Below, one piece after another: positions 26,635-39,432 of a DNA stretch of 64,000 bases (position 1 is its first letter; each line of letters opens with the position of its first letter). The position numbers and the translations under genes are program-made. The notes under the pieces were generated by a model. It ran no database searches and was not told where the DNA came from. It was given only the letters and a program-made list of their open reading frames with translations. Source of the DNA: an uncultured Caldilineaceae bacterium (lineage in GTDB: Bacteria; Chloroflexota; Anaerolineae; Caldilineales; Caldilineaceae); NCBI GenBank assembly GCA_951813625.1, contig CATOTS010000003.1, positions 62,001 to 126,000 of the forward strand, in the 5' to 3' direction.

Positions 26635-28344
26635 TCACGGCCTGAACGCCGCCACCTGCCGCGGGAAATTATTCAACAGGCTTTCGCTCACAAAGCCCGC
26701 GGCCACACCCAGCCCGCAAGCGCTCAACTCCAGGACTTCGCCAATGTCGCGCACCTCCTGCTGCCACGCTTCCAGCGCCTCGGGGCCTCCACCGGAAAGC
26801 CGTTCCAGAAGCCTCTGCGTCCCGATTCGGCAGGGGAAGCACTTGCCGCAGCTCTCGTGCGCAAAAAACGCCATTGCCTGGCGCGCCATCTCCACAATGT
26901 CGCGGCTGTCGTCGAAAACTATGATGCCGCCTGCGCCCAGCATCGAACCCGCCCCCCGGATGCTCGGCTCGTCGAGCGTGACACTCTCAATCGCCTCCTG
27001 GCCCAGAAAGCCGCCCGATAACCCCGCCATCGTCGCCGCCTGAAATCTGCGCCCTGGCAGCGGGCCGCCCGCCCACTCGTGCAGCAACGTGGTCAATGCC
27101 AGCCCGAAAGGAACCTCATAGTTCCCGGGCCGCTGCACATCTCCGGACAGGCTGATCACCTTGGTGCCCGTGTGGTCGCCCAGCCCCAGACTTCCGTACC
27201 AGTCGGCCCCCTGCCGCAATATCTGCGGCGCCGCGCACAGCGTTTCCACATTGTTCACCGCGGTCGGCAGGTCTTCGAATCCATGTGTCGTGGGATACGG
27301 CGGACGGTTGCGCGGGAAGGGATGTTTGCCCTCCAGACTGTTGAGCAGCGACCCCTCTTCGCCGCAGATGTAGGCCCCCGCCCCGCGGCGCAAATAGATC
27401 CGGAAACTGAAGTCGGTCCCGAGGATACCCTCCCCCAGCAGCCCCGCAGCCTCGGCCTCCTCCATTGCTCGTTCCAGCCGCGTGTACGTTTCTGGATACT
27501 CGTAGCGAAGATACAGAAATCCACGCGCCGCGCCGACTGCATATCCCGCCAGCGTCATCCCTTCGATCAACGCCAACGGATCGTGGTCCATCAGCGCACG
27601 GTCCTTGAAGCAGCCCGGCTCACCTTCATCCGCATTACATACAACGCTCTTCGGACCGCCCTCGGCCTCGCGAACAAATTGCCATTTCATGCCGGTGGGA
27701 AAGCCTGCCCCGCCGCGTCCGGCCAGCTTCGACGCCTTCAAAACGTCGATCACCTCCGCCGGCGTCGAGTCCTGTATGGCACGCGTCAAGGCTTCATAGC
27801 CGCCGCTGCGCCGGTACCCCGCCAGCGTTGCCCGCCCCGGCTCGCGGATCGCGCCGAAGACGCACTCCTCCAACCCACCCGGATTCGGCACCGGCATCGG
27901 TGACGAAGTGCGCCGCTGGAGCGTCTGAAACGGCGCGCTCACCACGAAGGTGTCGTCCCCGATCAGCACCGGCACCGGGTCGTCGCACCTGCCCGCGCAT
28001 GGCATCTCCTCCGCGCCTTCAAGACTGTTCAACACCTCAAGCGCGCCCCGCTGGCAACAAACCGGGCCCGTGCAAACGCGCGGCCGCCGCAAGCCGCCCT
28101 CCTCGCGCGCAAAGTGGTGATAAAAGGTGATGGTCCCGTACAGATCGGCCAGCGGGATCCGCAACGCGGTGCCGATCGCCTCGACCGCGGCCGCCGCGAT
28201 GTAGCCGTCCCGGTTGTGGAACGCGTGCAGGATTGGCAGCAACGGCGCCGGCTCATCGCGATAGCGCTCGATCAGCGCCAGATCGCTTGCCGCGACAACG
28301 ATATTTTCCGTGCTTCCGCTCCGCTTCTGCTCAGGTCCGCTCAT
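26635..28344 (-). CDS. NAD(H)-binding NuoE-NuoF fusion subunit of formate dehydrogenase
   Basis: 569 residues. About 20-150 is a NuoE-like thioredoxin fold with [2Fe-2S] ligands ('VCTGPVCCQRGA' and 'PCAGRCDDPVPV'). From about 155 it is NuoF: FMN-site glycine loop 'GRGGAGFPTGMKW', NADH-site 'CNADEGEPGCFKDR', and the C-terminal [4Fe-4S] motif 'ESCGKCFPCRIGTQ'. This is the FMN/NAD-reducing module of soluble NAD-dependent formate dehydrogenases. It opens the operon, so expression of all three subunits starts at the promoter at 28393-28421. Confidence 0.92.
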   Translation of the reverse strand: MSGPEQKRSGSTENIVVAASDLALIERYRDEPAPLLPILHAFHNRDGYIAAAAVEAIGTALRIPLADLYGTITFYHHFAREEGGLRRPRVCTGPVCCQRGALEVLNSLEGAEEMPCAGRCDDPVPVLIGDDTFVVSAPFQTLQRRTSSPMPVPNPGGLEECVFGAIREPGRATLAGYRRSGGYEALTRAIQDSTPAEVIDVLKASKLAGRGGAGFPTGMKWQFVREAEGGPKSVVCNADEGEPGCFKDRALMDHDPLALIEGMTLAGYAVGAARGFLYLRYEYPETYTRLERAMEEAEAAGLLGEGILGTDFSFRIYLRRGAGAYICGEEGSLLNSLEGKHPFPRNRPPYPTTHGFEDLPTAVNNVETLCAAPQILRQGADWYGSLGLGDHTGTKVISLSGDVQRPGNYEVPFGLALTTLLHEWAGGPLPGRRFQAATMAGLSGGFLGQEAIESVTLDEPSIRGAGSMLGAGGIIVFDDSRDIVEMARQAMAFFAHESCGKCFPCRIGTQRLLERLSGGGPEALEAWQQEVRDIGEVLELSACGLGVAAGFVSESLLNNFPRQVAAFRP

Positions 28345-28392
28345 TTCATTTTGTACCGTATGGGAAGGCCAATCGGAAGAATTCCTTACTGA

Positions 28393-28421
28393 ATTCTACC
28401 AGTTCAACCCCGTTCTCCCAA
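28393..28421 (-). promoter_or_regulatory. Promoter of the formate dehydrogenase operon
   Basis: Minus strand: TTGGGA (28421-28416), a 17-base spacer, TAGAAT (28398-28393); about 50 bases upstream of the ATG at 28344. Confidence 0.5.
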
Positions 28422-28547
28422 CTGAAACAGGGGATGACTGATCGCCCTGGAGACACGCCAGGTCCTCGCGATCGGAAACGGCCAGGACCGGCCAGCGACC
28501 GGCCAGCGACTGGCGATGTGTTTGCAATCTACCTACCCGCCCTGTGG

Positions 28548-28553
28548 TATACT
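28548..28553 (+). promoter_or_regulatory. Extended -10 element, possible leaderless start
   Basis: TGGTATACT ends seven bases before the ATG at 28561, so transcription would begin at or next to the A of the ATG. No Shine-Dalgarno is present. A TTTGCA sits about 21 bases upstream, a weak -35. Confidence 0.4.
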
Positions 28554-28560
28554 AGCTGGC

Positions 28561-30063
28561 ATGATTCAGTCGGCCTACAGTCTGGTCTCCGACACGTTAC
28601 TCTCGACCCAACCGCTCGTGCGGCGCAGCGCAATCTCCCTCCTGCTCACAGCCAGCGCCCTCGCTATCGCCCTCCTGATCGGCGTCGTCGGGCCGCTTAT
28701 CGCCCTCGCCCTCGCCGCCGTCATCCTCGCCGGCGCATTGATCCTGTTCGACACCCATTGGGGTTACGTCGCGCTCTTGGGCGTCGTCTATGTCCTGCCG
28801 TTTGCCAGCCTGCCCTTTCGGCTCGGCTTCAGGCCCACCTTCCTCGATGCCGCGCTCGGCGCGCTCGTCTTCGTCTGGCTGCTCAAACTGGTAGCCGCCG
28901 GCCCTGCCTACCCGCGCCTTTCGGCGCACGGCAGGTCGTTGGCGGCATCCGCCCGCCGATTCGTCATCTCACCCATCGGCCTGCTGGTCGGCCTCTTCAT
29001 GCTCATGGCCGTCTTCAGCTTCGTTTACGGCTCGTCTCACAGCCGTCCCTCGACCACGATCATCCGCCGTTTCGGTGAAATCCTGCTCGGCATCGGCCTC
29101 TTTTTCATCGTCATCAACACCGTTCGCACGCAGTCCGAACTGAATTGGGTAACCCGCTGGCTGATTCTCGCCGCCTGGGCCTGCGGGTCTATCGCGGTGC
29201 TGTTCTACGTCATTCCCGAGACCTGGACCATCCGCGCGCTCAATCAACTCGCCCGTTTCGAATACCCCGGCGGCGCCGGTGCCCTCCGCTGGATCGAAGA
29301 TGACCCCGACGGCACAATGCGCGCCATCGGCACGGCGGTGGACCCCAACGTCCTCGGCGGAATGATGCTCCTGGCCGCAGCCGTTATCGGTCCTCAACTC
29401 GTTTCTCCGCGTCCGCTTTTCCCCAAATGGCTGATCGCGCTGATTTTCGCCACCGTTGCTCTCGCCCTATACTGGACCTACAGCCGTTCCGCCCTGTTCG
29501 GCATGATTTCGGCGCTCTCCGTTCCAGCACTGCTCAAATACCGCCGCCTGCTGCCGGTCGGCGCCGTCCTTGCCCTCTCCTTTTTCCTTTTACCCCAGAC
29601 CCAGGACTATGTGGTCCGCGTGATAGAAGGGTTTAGCGGAGAGGACCTCGCGACCCAGATGCGTTTCGGAGAATACAAAGACGCTCTTATCCTGATCGAC
29701 CGCTATCCCCTTTTCGGCGTCGGCTTTTCGGGCGTGCCCGATATCGACATCTATCTCGGCGTCAGCATGTTCTACCTGACCCTGGCCGAGAATATGGGCA
29801 TAACAGGCCTCGTCATCTTTCTGGCTCTCATTGTCGGCTTCTTCAGCATAGTTTTGAGGGCTTGGCGCACCGGCGTTGCCCCCGAACGCGAAGCCCTGCT
29901 CCTCGGCTTTTGCGGCGCGATTCTGGGCGCCCTCGTCAGCGGAATCGGCGATCACTACTGGTTCAACCTGACCTACCCTCACATGACTGTTGTCTTTTGG
30001 CTCTTCATCGGACTGGCCATCGCAACCGTGCATATCGAACAGGAAAACACTGAGACGGCATAG
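28561..30063 (+). CDS. O-antigen ligase / polymerase-like membrane protein
   Basis: About 500 residues with 10-12 predicted hydrophobic helices in two blocks. The second block has the Wzy/WaaL-type pattern: a periplasmic loop rich in charged residues ('[22 protein letters not shown]') followed by '[22 protein letters not shown]', close to the O-antigen ligase fold (PF04932). These proteins polymerise or ligate bactoprenol-linked glycans at the outer face of the membrane. No glycosyltransferase gene lies nearby, so the substrate is unknown. lipA starts four bases after the stop. The ATG at 28561 is used because the upstream in-frame GTG would fall before the -10 element. Confidence 0.7.
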   Translation: MIQSAYSLVSDTLLSTQPLVRRSAISLLLTASALAIALLIGVVGPLIALALAAVILAGALILFDTHWGYVALLGVVYVLPFASLPFRLGFRPTFLDAALGALVFVWLLKLVAAGPAYPRLSAHGRSLAASARRFVISPIGLLVGLFMLMAVFSFVYGSSHSRPSTTIIRRFGEILLGIGLFFIVINTVRTQSELNWVTRWLILAAWACGSIAVLFYVIPETWTIRALNQLARFEYPGGAGALRWIEDDPDGTMRAIGTAVDPNVLGGMMLLAAAVIGPQLVSPRPLFPKWLIALIFATVALALYWTYSRSALFGMISALSVPALLKYRRLLPVGAVLALSFFLLPQTQDYVVRVIEGFSGEDLATQMRFGEYKDALILIDRYPLFGVGFSGVPDIDIYLGVSMFYLTLAENMGITGLVIFLALIVGFFSIVLRAWRTGVAPEREALLLGFCGAILGALVSGIGDHYWFNLTYPHMTVVFWLFIGLAIATVHIEQENTETA

Positions 30064-30066
30064 TAG

Positions 30067-31191
30067 ATGACGCCCCGTTTACGGGCGGACGCCTGCTGCC
30101 GGAATTTGCGTACAGAAATGAAAAGAGAACCAGTAGCGCTGCACATCGAAGAAAACGAAATCGGCACGGTACGCATCGAACCGGTCCCCGAAGGCCCCTC
30201 CGATCAGGGTCCGCACGGCGTTGAAACGGCCGGCCCGGCAAACGGCGGGACCGGAACAACGCCGCTGCCGGTCAATGCCGATAGCAGCGGGCCGGGCCAG
30301 CTAACGCGCGGGCGCCGTCCCCACTGGCTGCGCGTTCGCTCGCCGGATACTCCTCGCTTTCACGAACTCAAACAGCTGTTTCGGGGGAAGAGTCTGAATA
30401 CAGTCTGCGAGGAGGCCCTCTGCCCCAATATCGGCGAATGTTGGGGACGGGGCACCGCCACCTTCCTGCTCATGGGGGATACCTGTACACGTTCCTGCGG
30501 CTTCTGCAAAATCAAGACCGGCCGCCCCGCGATGCTCGATCCTGAGGAGCCGCGCCGCATCGGCGAGAGCGTTCAGGCCATGAACCTGCACCACGCGGTC
30601 CTGACGAGTGTCAACCGCGATGAGCAGCCAGACGGCGGCGCCTGGGTCTTCGCCGAAAGCATCCACTGGATTCGACGACTGCAGCCCGGCTGCACAATCG
30701 AGGTGCTTATCCCCGATTTCAAGGGTGACTGGGCCGCTCTCCAGACTGTCATGCAGGCCAAACCGGAGATCCTCAACCACAATACCGAAACGGTTGCCCG
30801 CCTCTACAGGACTGTGCGGCCGCAGGCCCGCTACCCCCGATCGCTTGAACTCCTGCAACGCGCCAAGCAGATCGACACGCTCACACTGTCTAAATCGGGA
30901 ATCATGATCGGGCTGGGCGAGACCTGGGATGAGATCCTGACCGTGATGGACGATCTGCGCGCCCACGGCGTCGACATCATGACCATCGGCCAGTACCTGC
31001 AGCCCAGTCGTTTTCACCTGCCCATCGTCGCCTATTACACGCCCGAACAGTTCGACCGCCTGCGCGCCGAGGGCGAGCAGCGCGGCTTCCGCTGGATGGA
31101 GTGCGGCCCTCTCGTGCGCAGCAGCTACCACGCCGATGGCCAGGCCCATCTCAGCCCGCGCGCGGACACCACGCCCCAGTCTGTAGGTTGA
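30067..31191 (+). CDS. lipA: Lipoyl synthase
   Basis: 374 residues; the first 90 or so form an unconserved extension, and the family core starts at about '[19 protein letters not shown]'. Both cluster motifs are present: the auxiliary-cluster Cys set ('[12 protein letters not shown]') and the radical-SAM CxxxCxxC ('CTRSCGFC'), plus the C-terminal 'RSSYHA' Ser ligand. LipA inserts two sulfurs into the octanoyl group on E2 or GcvH proteins. An in-frame ATG at 30118 would give a shorter N-terminus; the ribosome sites do not decide between them. It is coupled to the gene upstream, with only four bases between them. Confidence 0.93.
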   Translation: MTPRLRADACCRNLRTEMKREPVALHIEENEIGTVRIEPVPEGPSDQGPHGVETAGPANGGTGTTPLPVNADSSGPGQLTRGRRPHWLRVRSPDTPRFHELKQLFRGKSLNTVCEEALCPNIGECWGRGTATFLLMGDTCTRSCGFCKIKTGRPAMLDPEEPRRIGESVQAMNLHHAVLTSVNRDEQPDGGAWVFAESIHWIRRLQPGCTIEVLIPDFKGDWAALQTVMQAKPEILNHNTETVARLYRTVRPQARYPRSLELLQRAKQIDTLTLSKSGIMIGLGETWDEILTVMDDLRAHGVDIMTIGQYLQPSRFHLPIVAYYTPEQFDRLRAEGEQRGFRWMECGPLVRSSYHADGQAHLSPRADTTPQSVG

Positions 31192-31590
31192 ACCGGAGAC
31201 GCTTCCCGCCTGCACCCGGTTTCCCCGTCCCTGACAGCAACGCAAGCCACCTGTCGCAAAAGGACGCGCAGCGCGCACGAAAGCCGTCAACGACCCGACG
31301 CCCCCGCCAATCCGCGCGGCCCCTGGCGCGGCAATCAGTGTCAACGGCTGCTGCGCCGGCACTGACCCGTCCCTTTCAACCCCTGGGATCGGGGCCCTCA
31401 GTTGTTGCGTCTGCTTCGTATGCCCTCCGTCATTTTCTCCCGGACCGATGCCGTAATTTTCGCGTTCTGCGCTCCAAAATTATGCCTTCCCACTCCAAAA
31501 CGGGTATCATATAGCACCGCAAGCCCGTTTCAGGCTCATTCATCAACGATGGCCGCGTCCCGACTGGCGCCGGTCACCCGGGAGGGGGCA
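31192..31590. other. Non-coding stretch upstream of aconitase
   Basis: No gene is supported here. A TATCAT (31506-31511) with no good -35 is the only promoter-like feature I see. Confidence 0.4.
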
Positions 31591-34356
<2,766 letters not shown>

Positions 34357-34373
34357 CAAAGGAACGATATCGA

Positions 34374-36209
34374 ATGGCTGCACGCACACAGGAGATTCAA
34401 GCTACGTATCAACTGTCAGGTTGGGACCTGTCCGCCCTGCTTCCGCCCGACCCCGAGTCAAACGGTGCCAGCTCGACCCCCTCCGCCTCCGCGGTTGAAG
34501 AGATGCTGGCACAGGTTGAACAGGACATCGCCTCTTTCGAGGCCTTGCGCGATGAGCTTTCCCCGCAGATGAAGCCGGAAAAACTGGTTACAGCCCTCCA
34601 GCAGTACGAGCATATCACCGCCCACCTCTACCGGCTCGGCGCCTACGGCAGCCTCTGGTTCTCCGCCGATACACAGGCGCCGGACGCCCTCACCTTTTCC
34701 AACCGCATGCAGCAAGTGCTGACCGAAATGCAGAACCGAATGCTCTTCTTCGGTCTCTGGTGGAAGGGCCTGGACGACGAGCACGCCGATGCGCTCCTGC
34801 CCGATGCCTCTGCCCACCCCGACTACCGCCACTTTCTGCAGGAGCTCCGGCTCTCTAAGCCATACATGCTGGAAGAGGACTCCGAGCAAATTATCAATGT
34901 GAAGGACGCCAACGGTATCACCGCGCTCATCACCATCTACACAATGCTCACCAACCGCCTCGAGTTCGAACTCGAAGTTGACGGCGAGGTCAAGCGCATG
35001 ACCCGCGGCGAGGTCATGTCCTACGTCTATTCCACCGACCCCGACATGCGCGCCGCCGCCTATCAGTCGATTCACAGCGTCTACAAAGACGAGGCCCCGA
35101 TCCTGGCGCAGATTTACATTAATCGCGTGCGCGATTGGTACAACGAGAACATCACGCTGCGCAGCTTCGACTCGCCGATTGCCGTCCGTAACCTGACAAA
35201 CGATGTCCCGCCTGAGGCTGTCGACGCACTGCTAGAAGTCGCCCGCCGCAATGCGCCGCTCTTCCAGCGCTACTTCGAGCTCAAGGCCAACTGGCTGGGC
35301 ATGGAAAAGCTGCGCCGCTACGATATCTACGCCCCGCTGGCCGGCTCGTCGCGCGAGGTCGCTTACGAAGACGCGGTCGAGCTTGTCCTGGACACATTCA
35401 AGCGCTTCGACCTCGACTTCGCCGCCAAGGCCCAGCGCGTCTTCGACGACAATCACATCGACAGCGAAGTGCGCAAGGGCAAACGCGCCGGCGCCTTTTG
35501 CGCCACCGTCCTGCCCAGCATCACGCCCTACGTGCTCCTCAACTACACCAACAAAGTGCGCGATGTCGCCACAATCGCTCATGAGCTGGGCCACGCCGTC
35601 CATAGCATGATGGCCGAGCGCCACTCGCTCCTCACGCAGCATTCCTCCCTGCCCCTCGCCGAGACCGCCTCCGTCTTCGCCGAGATGGTGATGAACGACC
35701 AGCTCCTCGCCGAGGAGAAGGACCCGCTCGTCCGTCGCGAGATCCTCGCCGCCAGCGTCGACGACATCTACGCCACCGTCATGCGCCAGGCCTTCTTTGT
35801 AATCTTCGAGAACGACGCGCACGAGGCCATCCTCCAGAACGCCTCCCCCCAGGAGCTGGACCGCATCTACCTGGAGAATCTGCAGGAGCAGTTCGGCGAC
35901 AGCGTCGAACTCTCCGACGAATTCCAATACGAGTGGATCAGCATCCCCCACATCTACCATACGCCCTTTTACTGCTACGCCTATAGCTTCGGCCAGCTGC
36001 TCGTCCTCTCCCTCTACCGCCGCTACCAGCAGGAGGGCGACGCCTTCAAACCCGGCTACCTCAACATGCTGGCAACCGGCGGCTCCGCCCGCCCGCAGCA
36101 GATCCTGGAAGCGGCCGGCATCGACATGACCGACCCCGACTTCTGGCAGGCCGGCTTCGACGTCATCCGCGACATGATCGACGAACTCGAAGCCACGACC
36201 CTCGCCTGA
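34374..36209 (+). CDS. pepF: M3 family oligoendopeptidase F
   Basis: 611 residues with the PepF/M3B organisation: a helical N-terminal half and a catalytic C-terminal half with the zinc motif HELGH (403-407, 'TIAHELGHAVHSMMAE') and the third ligand in 'SLPLAETASVFAEMV'. PepF cleaves short peptides (about 7-17 residues) in the cytoplasm, recycling peptides from protein turnover. No signal peptide is seen. It lies immediately downstream of acnA on the same strand, with a hairpin shortly after the stop. Confidence 0.93.
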   Translation: MAARTQEIQATYQLSGWDLSALLPPDPESNGASSTPSASAVEEMLAQVEQDIASFEALRDELSPQMKPEKLVTALQQYEHITAHLYRLGAYGSLWFSADTQAPDALTFSNRMQQVLTEMQNRMLFFGLWWKGLDDEHADALLPDASAHPDYRHFLQELRLSKPYMLEEDSEQIINVKDANGITALITIYTMLTNRLEFELEVDGEVKRMTRGEVMSYVYSTDPDMRAAAYQSIHSVYKDEAPILAQIYINRVRDWYNENITLRSFDSPIAVRNLTNDVPPEAVDALLEVARRNAPLFQRYFELKANWLGMEKLRRYDIYAPLAGSSREVAYEDAVELVLDTFKRFDLDFAAKAQRVFDDNHIDSEVRKGKRAGAFCATVLPSITPYVLLNYTNKVRDVATIAHELGHAVHSMMAERHSLLTQHSSLPLAETASVFAEMVMNDQLLAEEKDPLVRREILAASVDDIYATVMRQAFFVIFENDAHEAILQNASPQELDRIYLENLQEQFGDSVELSDEFQYEWISIPHIYHTPFYCYAYSFGQLLVLSLYRRYQQEGDAFKPGYLNMLATGGSARPQQILEAAGIDMTDPDFWQAGFDVIRDMIDELEATTLA

Positions 36210-36249
36210 ACCGGCTTTCGCACGCAGCCGCTCGAAGTGGCGAATATCA

Positions 36250-36283
36250 CAGGGGCGCCCTCAGACCGCTGAAGGCGCCCCTG
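36250..36283 (+). terminator. Hairpin after pepF
   Basis: CAGGGGCGCC (36250-36259) and GGCGCCCCTG (36274-36283) form a ten-pair perfect stem with a 14-base loop. Only three T's follow a few bases later, so termination efficiency is uncertain. The rest of 36284-36657, up to the convergent relA stop, shows no gene. Confidence 0.5.
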
Positions 36284-36657
36284 GCATTTCCGCCACCCCT
36301 CACGCGCAGAAATCGATCCTGCAAAGGGGCTTTCAAGATTTCCAATCGCGTGGTACCGCTTGATTGACTTCGGTTTAACCTTGGTTCGTTTCTTGGTTAC
36401 AGAAGGCGAGCAGGGTCCCCGCTCAGTAGTGAACCAAACAGTCAGAAAGCGAACGCCTCACGTTTGTGTCCGGAGTTCACCAGGCCACCGTGGATCATCG
36501 ACCCGGCATCGCCGGGCAGATGTCTGTCTTGGTGTTGGAATTCGAATTGAAACGAAAGGGAAAGGTTCGCCCGATACCGTTGAACTTGAACTGGCTATCT
36601 ATAGAAATTGCAGATGAGGAGAAACTTCTGAACCCGCAGTGGACCTGCGGCATCCAC

Positions 36658-39036
36658 CTAGCCCACCTGGCGGCGGACCTCCAACACATTCGGCAGCCGC
36701 TCGATACGCGTCATGATACGCGTCAGCTGCGAGATATTGGATAGCTCCAGCGTCGCCCTGATCAGGGCTACGTTGTTCGGCAGCCCCGTCTCCGCCGCCG
36801 CCGCCTGCATGTTGATCTTCTCGTCCGCGACCAGGCTGGTAACGTCGCGCAGCAGACCGGCCCGGTCGTAGGCCTTCACCTGGATGCTGACCGGATACTT
36901 CTCCTCGCTCTTGGCGCCCCACTGCACCTCCACCAGCCGCGCATTCTCCGCCCGCTGTATCAGCGCTGTGATATTCGGGCAGTTCGTTCGGTGTATCGAC
37001 ACGCCCCGCCCCTTCGTCACGTAGCCCACGATCGGGTCGCCCGGCACCGGATTGCAGCAGCGCGCCGCATTCGCCAGTACGCCGTCCAGCCCGGCAACCT
37101 GCACACCATCGATCGAGACAATCCGCGGCTGCGGCCGCGCGACCGGCAGCTCCGGCTCCTCTTTCAGCTGCTCGCTGCGCTCATGCTCGATCACCCGCTG
37201 CGCAATATGCTGGCTCGTCACGTCGCCGTAGCCGATCGCAGCCAGAAAGTCATCCAACTCCTCAAAGCCGCACAGCCGCGCCACCATTTCGAACGGCTGC
37301 GTTACGCTCAGCCGCCTCAGTTCCTTTTCCAGAATCTGACGGCCCTGCGCAACATTCTCTTCCCTCGCCTGCTTGCGGAACCAGGTCCGGATCTTCCCGC
37401 GCGCCCGGGTCGTCGCCACATACCCCATGTTGGGATTGATCCAGTCCCGGCTGGGGCCCCCGCGTTTGGCTGAAATCACCTCCACCTGGTCCCCGTTCTG
37501 CAGCTGAAAATCCAACGCCACCAGGCGCCCGTTCACCTTGGCGCCGCGGCAGCGGTGGCCCAGCTCCGTGTGGACAACGTAGGCGAAGTCGATCGGTGTC
37601 GCGTTGCGCGGCAGGTCGATCACATCCCCGCGCGGCGTGAAGACGTAGACCCGGTCCTGGAAGACGTCCGTCTTCATCCCGCTCACGAACTCCTGCGCGT
37701 CGGTTACGTCCTGCCGCCATTCCATCAGCTGGCGTATCCAGGCAATCTTGTTGTCCAGGTACTGGTTGGGCTGCTTGCCCTCCTTGTAGCGCCAGTGCGC
37801 AGCGATGCCGTACTCAGCCACCTGGTGCATCTCCTGCGTCCGAATCTGCACCTCCATCGGCTTGCCGTTCGACCCAACCACTGCAGTGTGCAGGCTGCGG
37901 TACAGATTGTCCTTCGGATTGGCGATGTAGTCGTCGAACTCACCCGGTATCGGGCGCCAGTGACTGTGTACAACCCCCAGGGTCGCATAGCAGTCCGCAA
38001 TCGAGTCAACGACAATGCGGAATCCATGAATATCGTAAATCTGCTCAAACGGCACTTCCTTGCGCCGCATTTTGCGATAGATACCGTATATGTGCTTCGG
38101 CCGCCCGCTAATCTCGGCAGCAACGCCGGCCTCTTTGAGCAACTTGGTCAGCTTGGCCCGCGTCTCTTCCATCCAGTGGACTCGTTCGGCCCGCTTCTGG
38201 TCCATCGCCTGCGACAAATTGCGATAGGTGACCGGCTCCAGGTAGCGAAAACTGAGGTCCTCGAGCTCCCATTTGAACTGCCAGATTCCCAGCCGGTTCG
38301 CCAGCGGCGCAAAGATCTCCAGCGTTTCGCGCGCAATTCGCCGCCGCTTATGCTCCGGGTGGCCCTGCAAGGTTCGCATGTTGTGAACGCGGTCCGCCAG
38401 TTTGATCAGCACCACCCGGATGTCTTCGACCATCGCCAGGAACATCTTGCGCAGGCTCTCGGCCTTCTCATCCGCCACGCTGTGCCGCATCTTGCTCAAC
38501 TCCTTGATGCGGTTCAGCTTCGTCACCCCGTCAACCAGCTCGGCAATGTCCTGATTGAAGTTCTTCTTCAGATAGGAGATTGTGTAACCCGAGTCCTCCA
38601 CCACGTCGTGCAGCAGCGCCGCCGCCAGCGTATCCGCATCCAACTGCAATTCAGTCAGGATGCTGGTCACGTCGATCGGGTGCAGTATGTACGGCTCTCC
38701 GGTCATGCGCGTCTGCTCGCGGTGCGCGTCGCTCGCGACCAGATAGGCCTGCAATATCCGCAGTCTCTCGTCCGCGCCGAAATAACCGGGCAGCTTCCCG
38801 TACAACTCCTCAAGTGACTTGACTTCGTGCAGGTTCAACAGGGGCTGAAGGAACAACCTGCCGTCGCTGACCGGGGGAACCGCCCCCAGGGGGATGCTGC
38901 GCAGCAGCGCACTGTCGGTCGCGAGACCGTTGCTGCCCGGGCTGACCGAGGTATCGTCGGTTTCGGCGTCGGAAAGGTCTTCAATCGCGGACGCGGCCTC
39001 AAGGGTTGCATCCGGCGCCATTTCCATGCCAACCAT
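36658..39036 (-). CDS. relA: Bifunctional (p)ppGpp synthetase/hydrolase
   Basis: 792 residues. An N-terminal acidic extension of about 65 residues precedes the HD hydrolase domain ('AALLHDVVEDSGYTISYL', 'IKLADRVHNMRTLQGH'); then the synthetase domain ('EQIYDIHGFRIVVDS', 'DNLYRSLHTAVVG'), the TGS domain ('VYVFTPRGDVIDLPRNATPI'), the zinc-finger/CC region ('ARCCNPVPGD') and a C-terminal ACT domain ('YDRAGLLRDVTSLVADEKIN'). Both HD and synthetase motifs look intact, so this should make and degrade the alarmone ppGpp during the stringent response. It is the only such gene in the window. Confidence 0.95.
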   Translation of the reverse strand: MVGMEMAPDATLEAASAIEDLSDAETDDTSVSPGSNGLATDSALLRSIPLGAVPPVSDGRLFLQPLLNLHEVKSLEELYGKLPGYFGADERLRILQAYLVASDAHREQTRMTGEPYILHPIDVTSILTELQLDADTLAAALLHDVVEDSGYTISYLKKNFNQDIAELVDGVTKLNRIKELSKMRHSVADEKAESLRKMFLAMVEDIRVVLIKLADRVHNMRTLQGHPEHKRRRIARETLEIFAPLANRLGIWQFKWELEDLSFRYLEPVTYRNLSQAMDQKRAERVHWMEETRAKLTKLLKEAGVAAEISGRPKHIYGIYRKMRRKEVPFEQIYDIHGFRIVVDSIADCYATLGVVHSHWRPIPGEFDDYIANPKDNLYRSLHTAVVGSNGKPMEVQIRTQEMHQVAEYGIAAHWRYKEGKQPNQYLDNKIAWIRQLMEWRQDVTDAQEFVSGMKTDVFQDRVYVFTPRGDVIDLPRNATPIDFAYVVHTELGHRCRGAKVNGRLVALDFQLQNGDQVEVISAKRGGPSRDWINPNMGYVATTRARGKIRTWFRKQAREENVAQGRQILEKELRRLSVTQPFEMVARLCGFEELDDFLAAIGYGDVTSQHIAQRVIEHERSEQLKEEPELPVARPQPRIVSIDGVQVAGLDGVLANAARCCNPVPGDPIVGYVTKGRGVSIHRTNCPNITALIQRAENARLVEVQWGAKSEEKYPVSIQVKAYDRAGLLRDVTSLVADEKINMQAAAAETGLPNNVALIRATLELSNISQLTRIMTRIERLPNVLEVRRQVG

Positions 39037-39116
39037 TTTTTGCTCTTTCTATGACTTTTCTGGTCCCGGGGCCGTCTCAATTCGTGGGGTGGGCTTCTCT
39101 GGCCCCGAATTGCCGC

Positions 39117-39146
39117 ATTATAGCAGGGGAGGCGCCGGAACCGCAA
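39117..39146 (-). promoter_or_regulatory. Promoter of relA
   Basis: Minus strand: TTGCGG (39146-39141), an 18-base spacer, TATAAT (39122-39117). It lies about 80 bases before the ATG at 39036. The rest of 39147-39432 is non-coding as far as I can tell. Confidence 0.55.
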
Positions 39147-39432
39147 CGCAGCTTTTAGAGGCCCTATCGCCTCCGTCCAGGAGACTTTGGCAGGCCGCTT
39201 GCGGGGCAATTTACACTGGTGAGCAGGGGTAAAGCGGTTTGGACCGTCGACCTACCGTCCAGCAATCGCTGCACAAGTCGATCCGGCGACGCATCGCGTC
39301 TAAATTGACTACGATCCGCCAATGCTCAACGCGCCGGGAGTCCAAATCAAGCGCGCGAACCGCCGCATTGGGGCTGTCTGCTATTTGCGATCTCGCAAAG
39401 CGAACGGGCCGCAATCGGTCCGTCCCGCGGGA

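Noticed and set aside
31402..31590. Extended start of aconitase at 31402
   Set aside because: The extra residues have no aconitase similarity and a strong ribosome site precedes ATG 31591.
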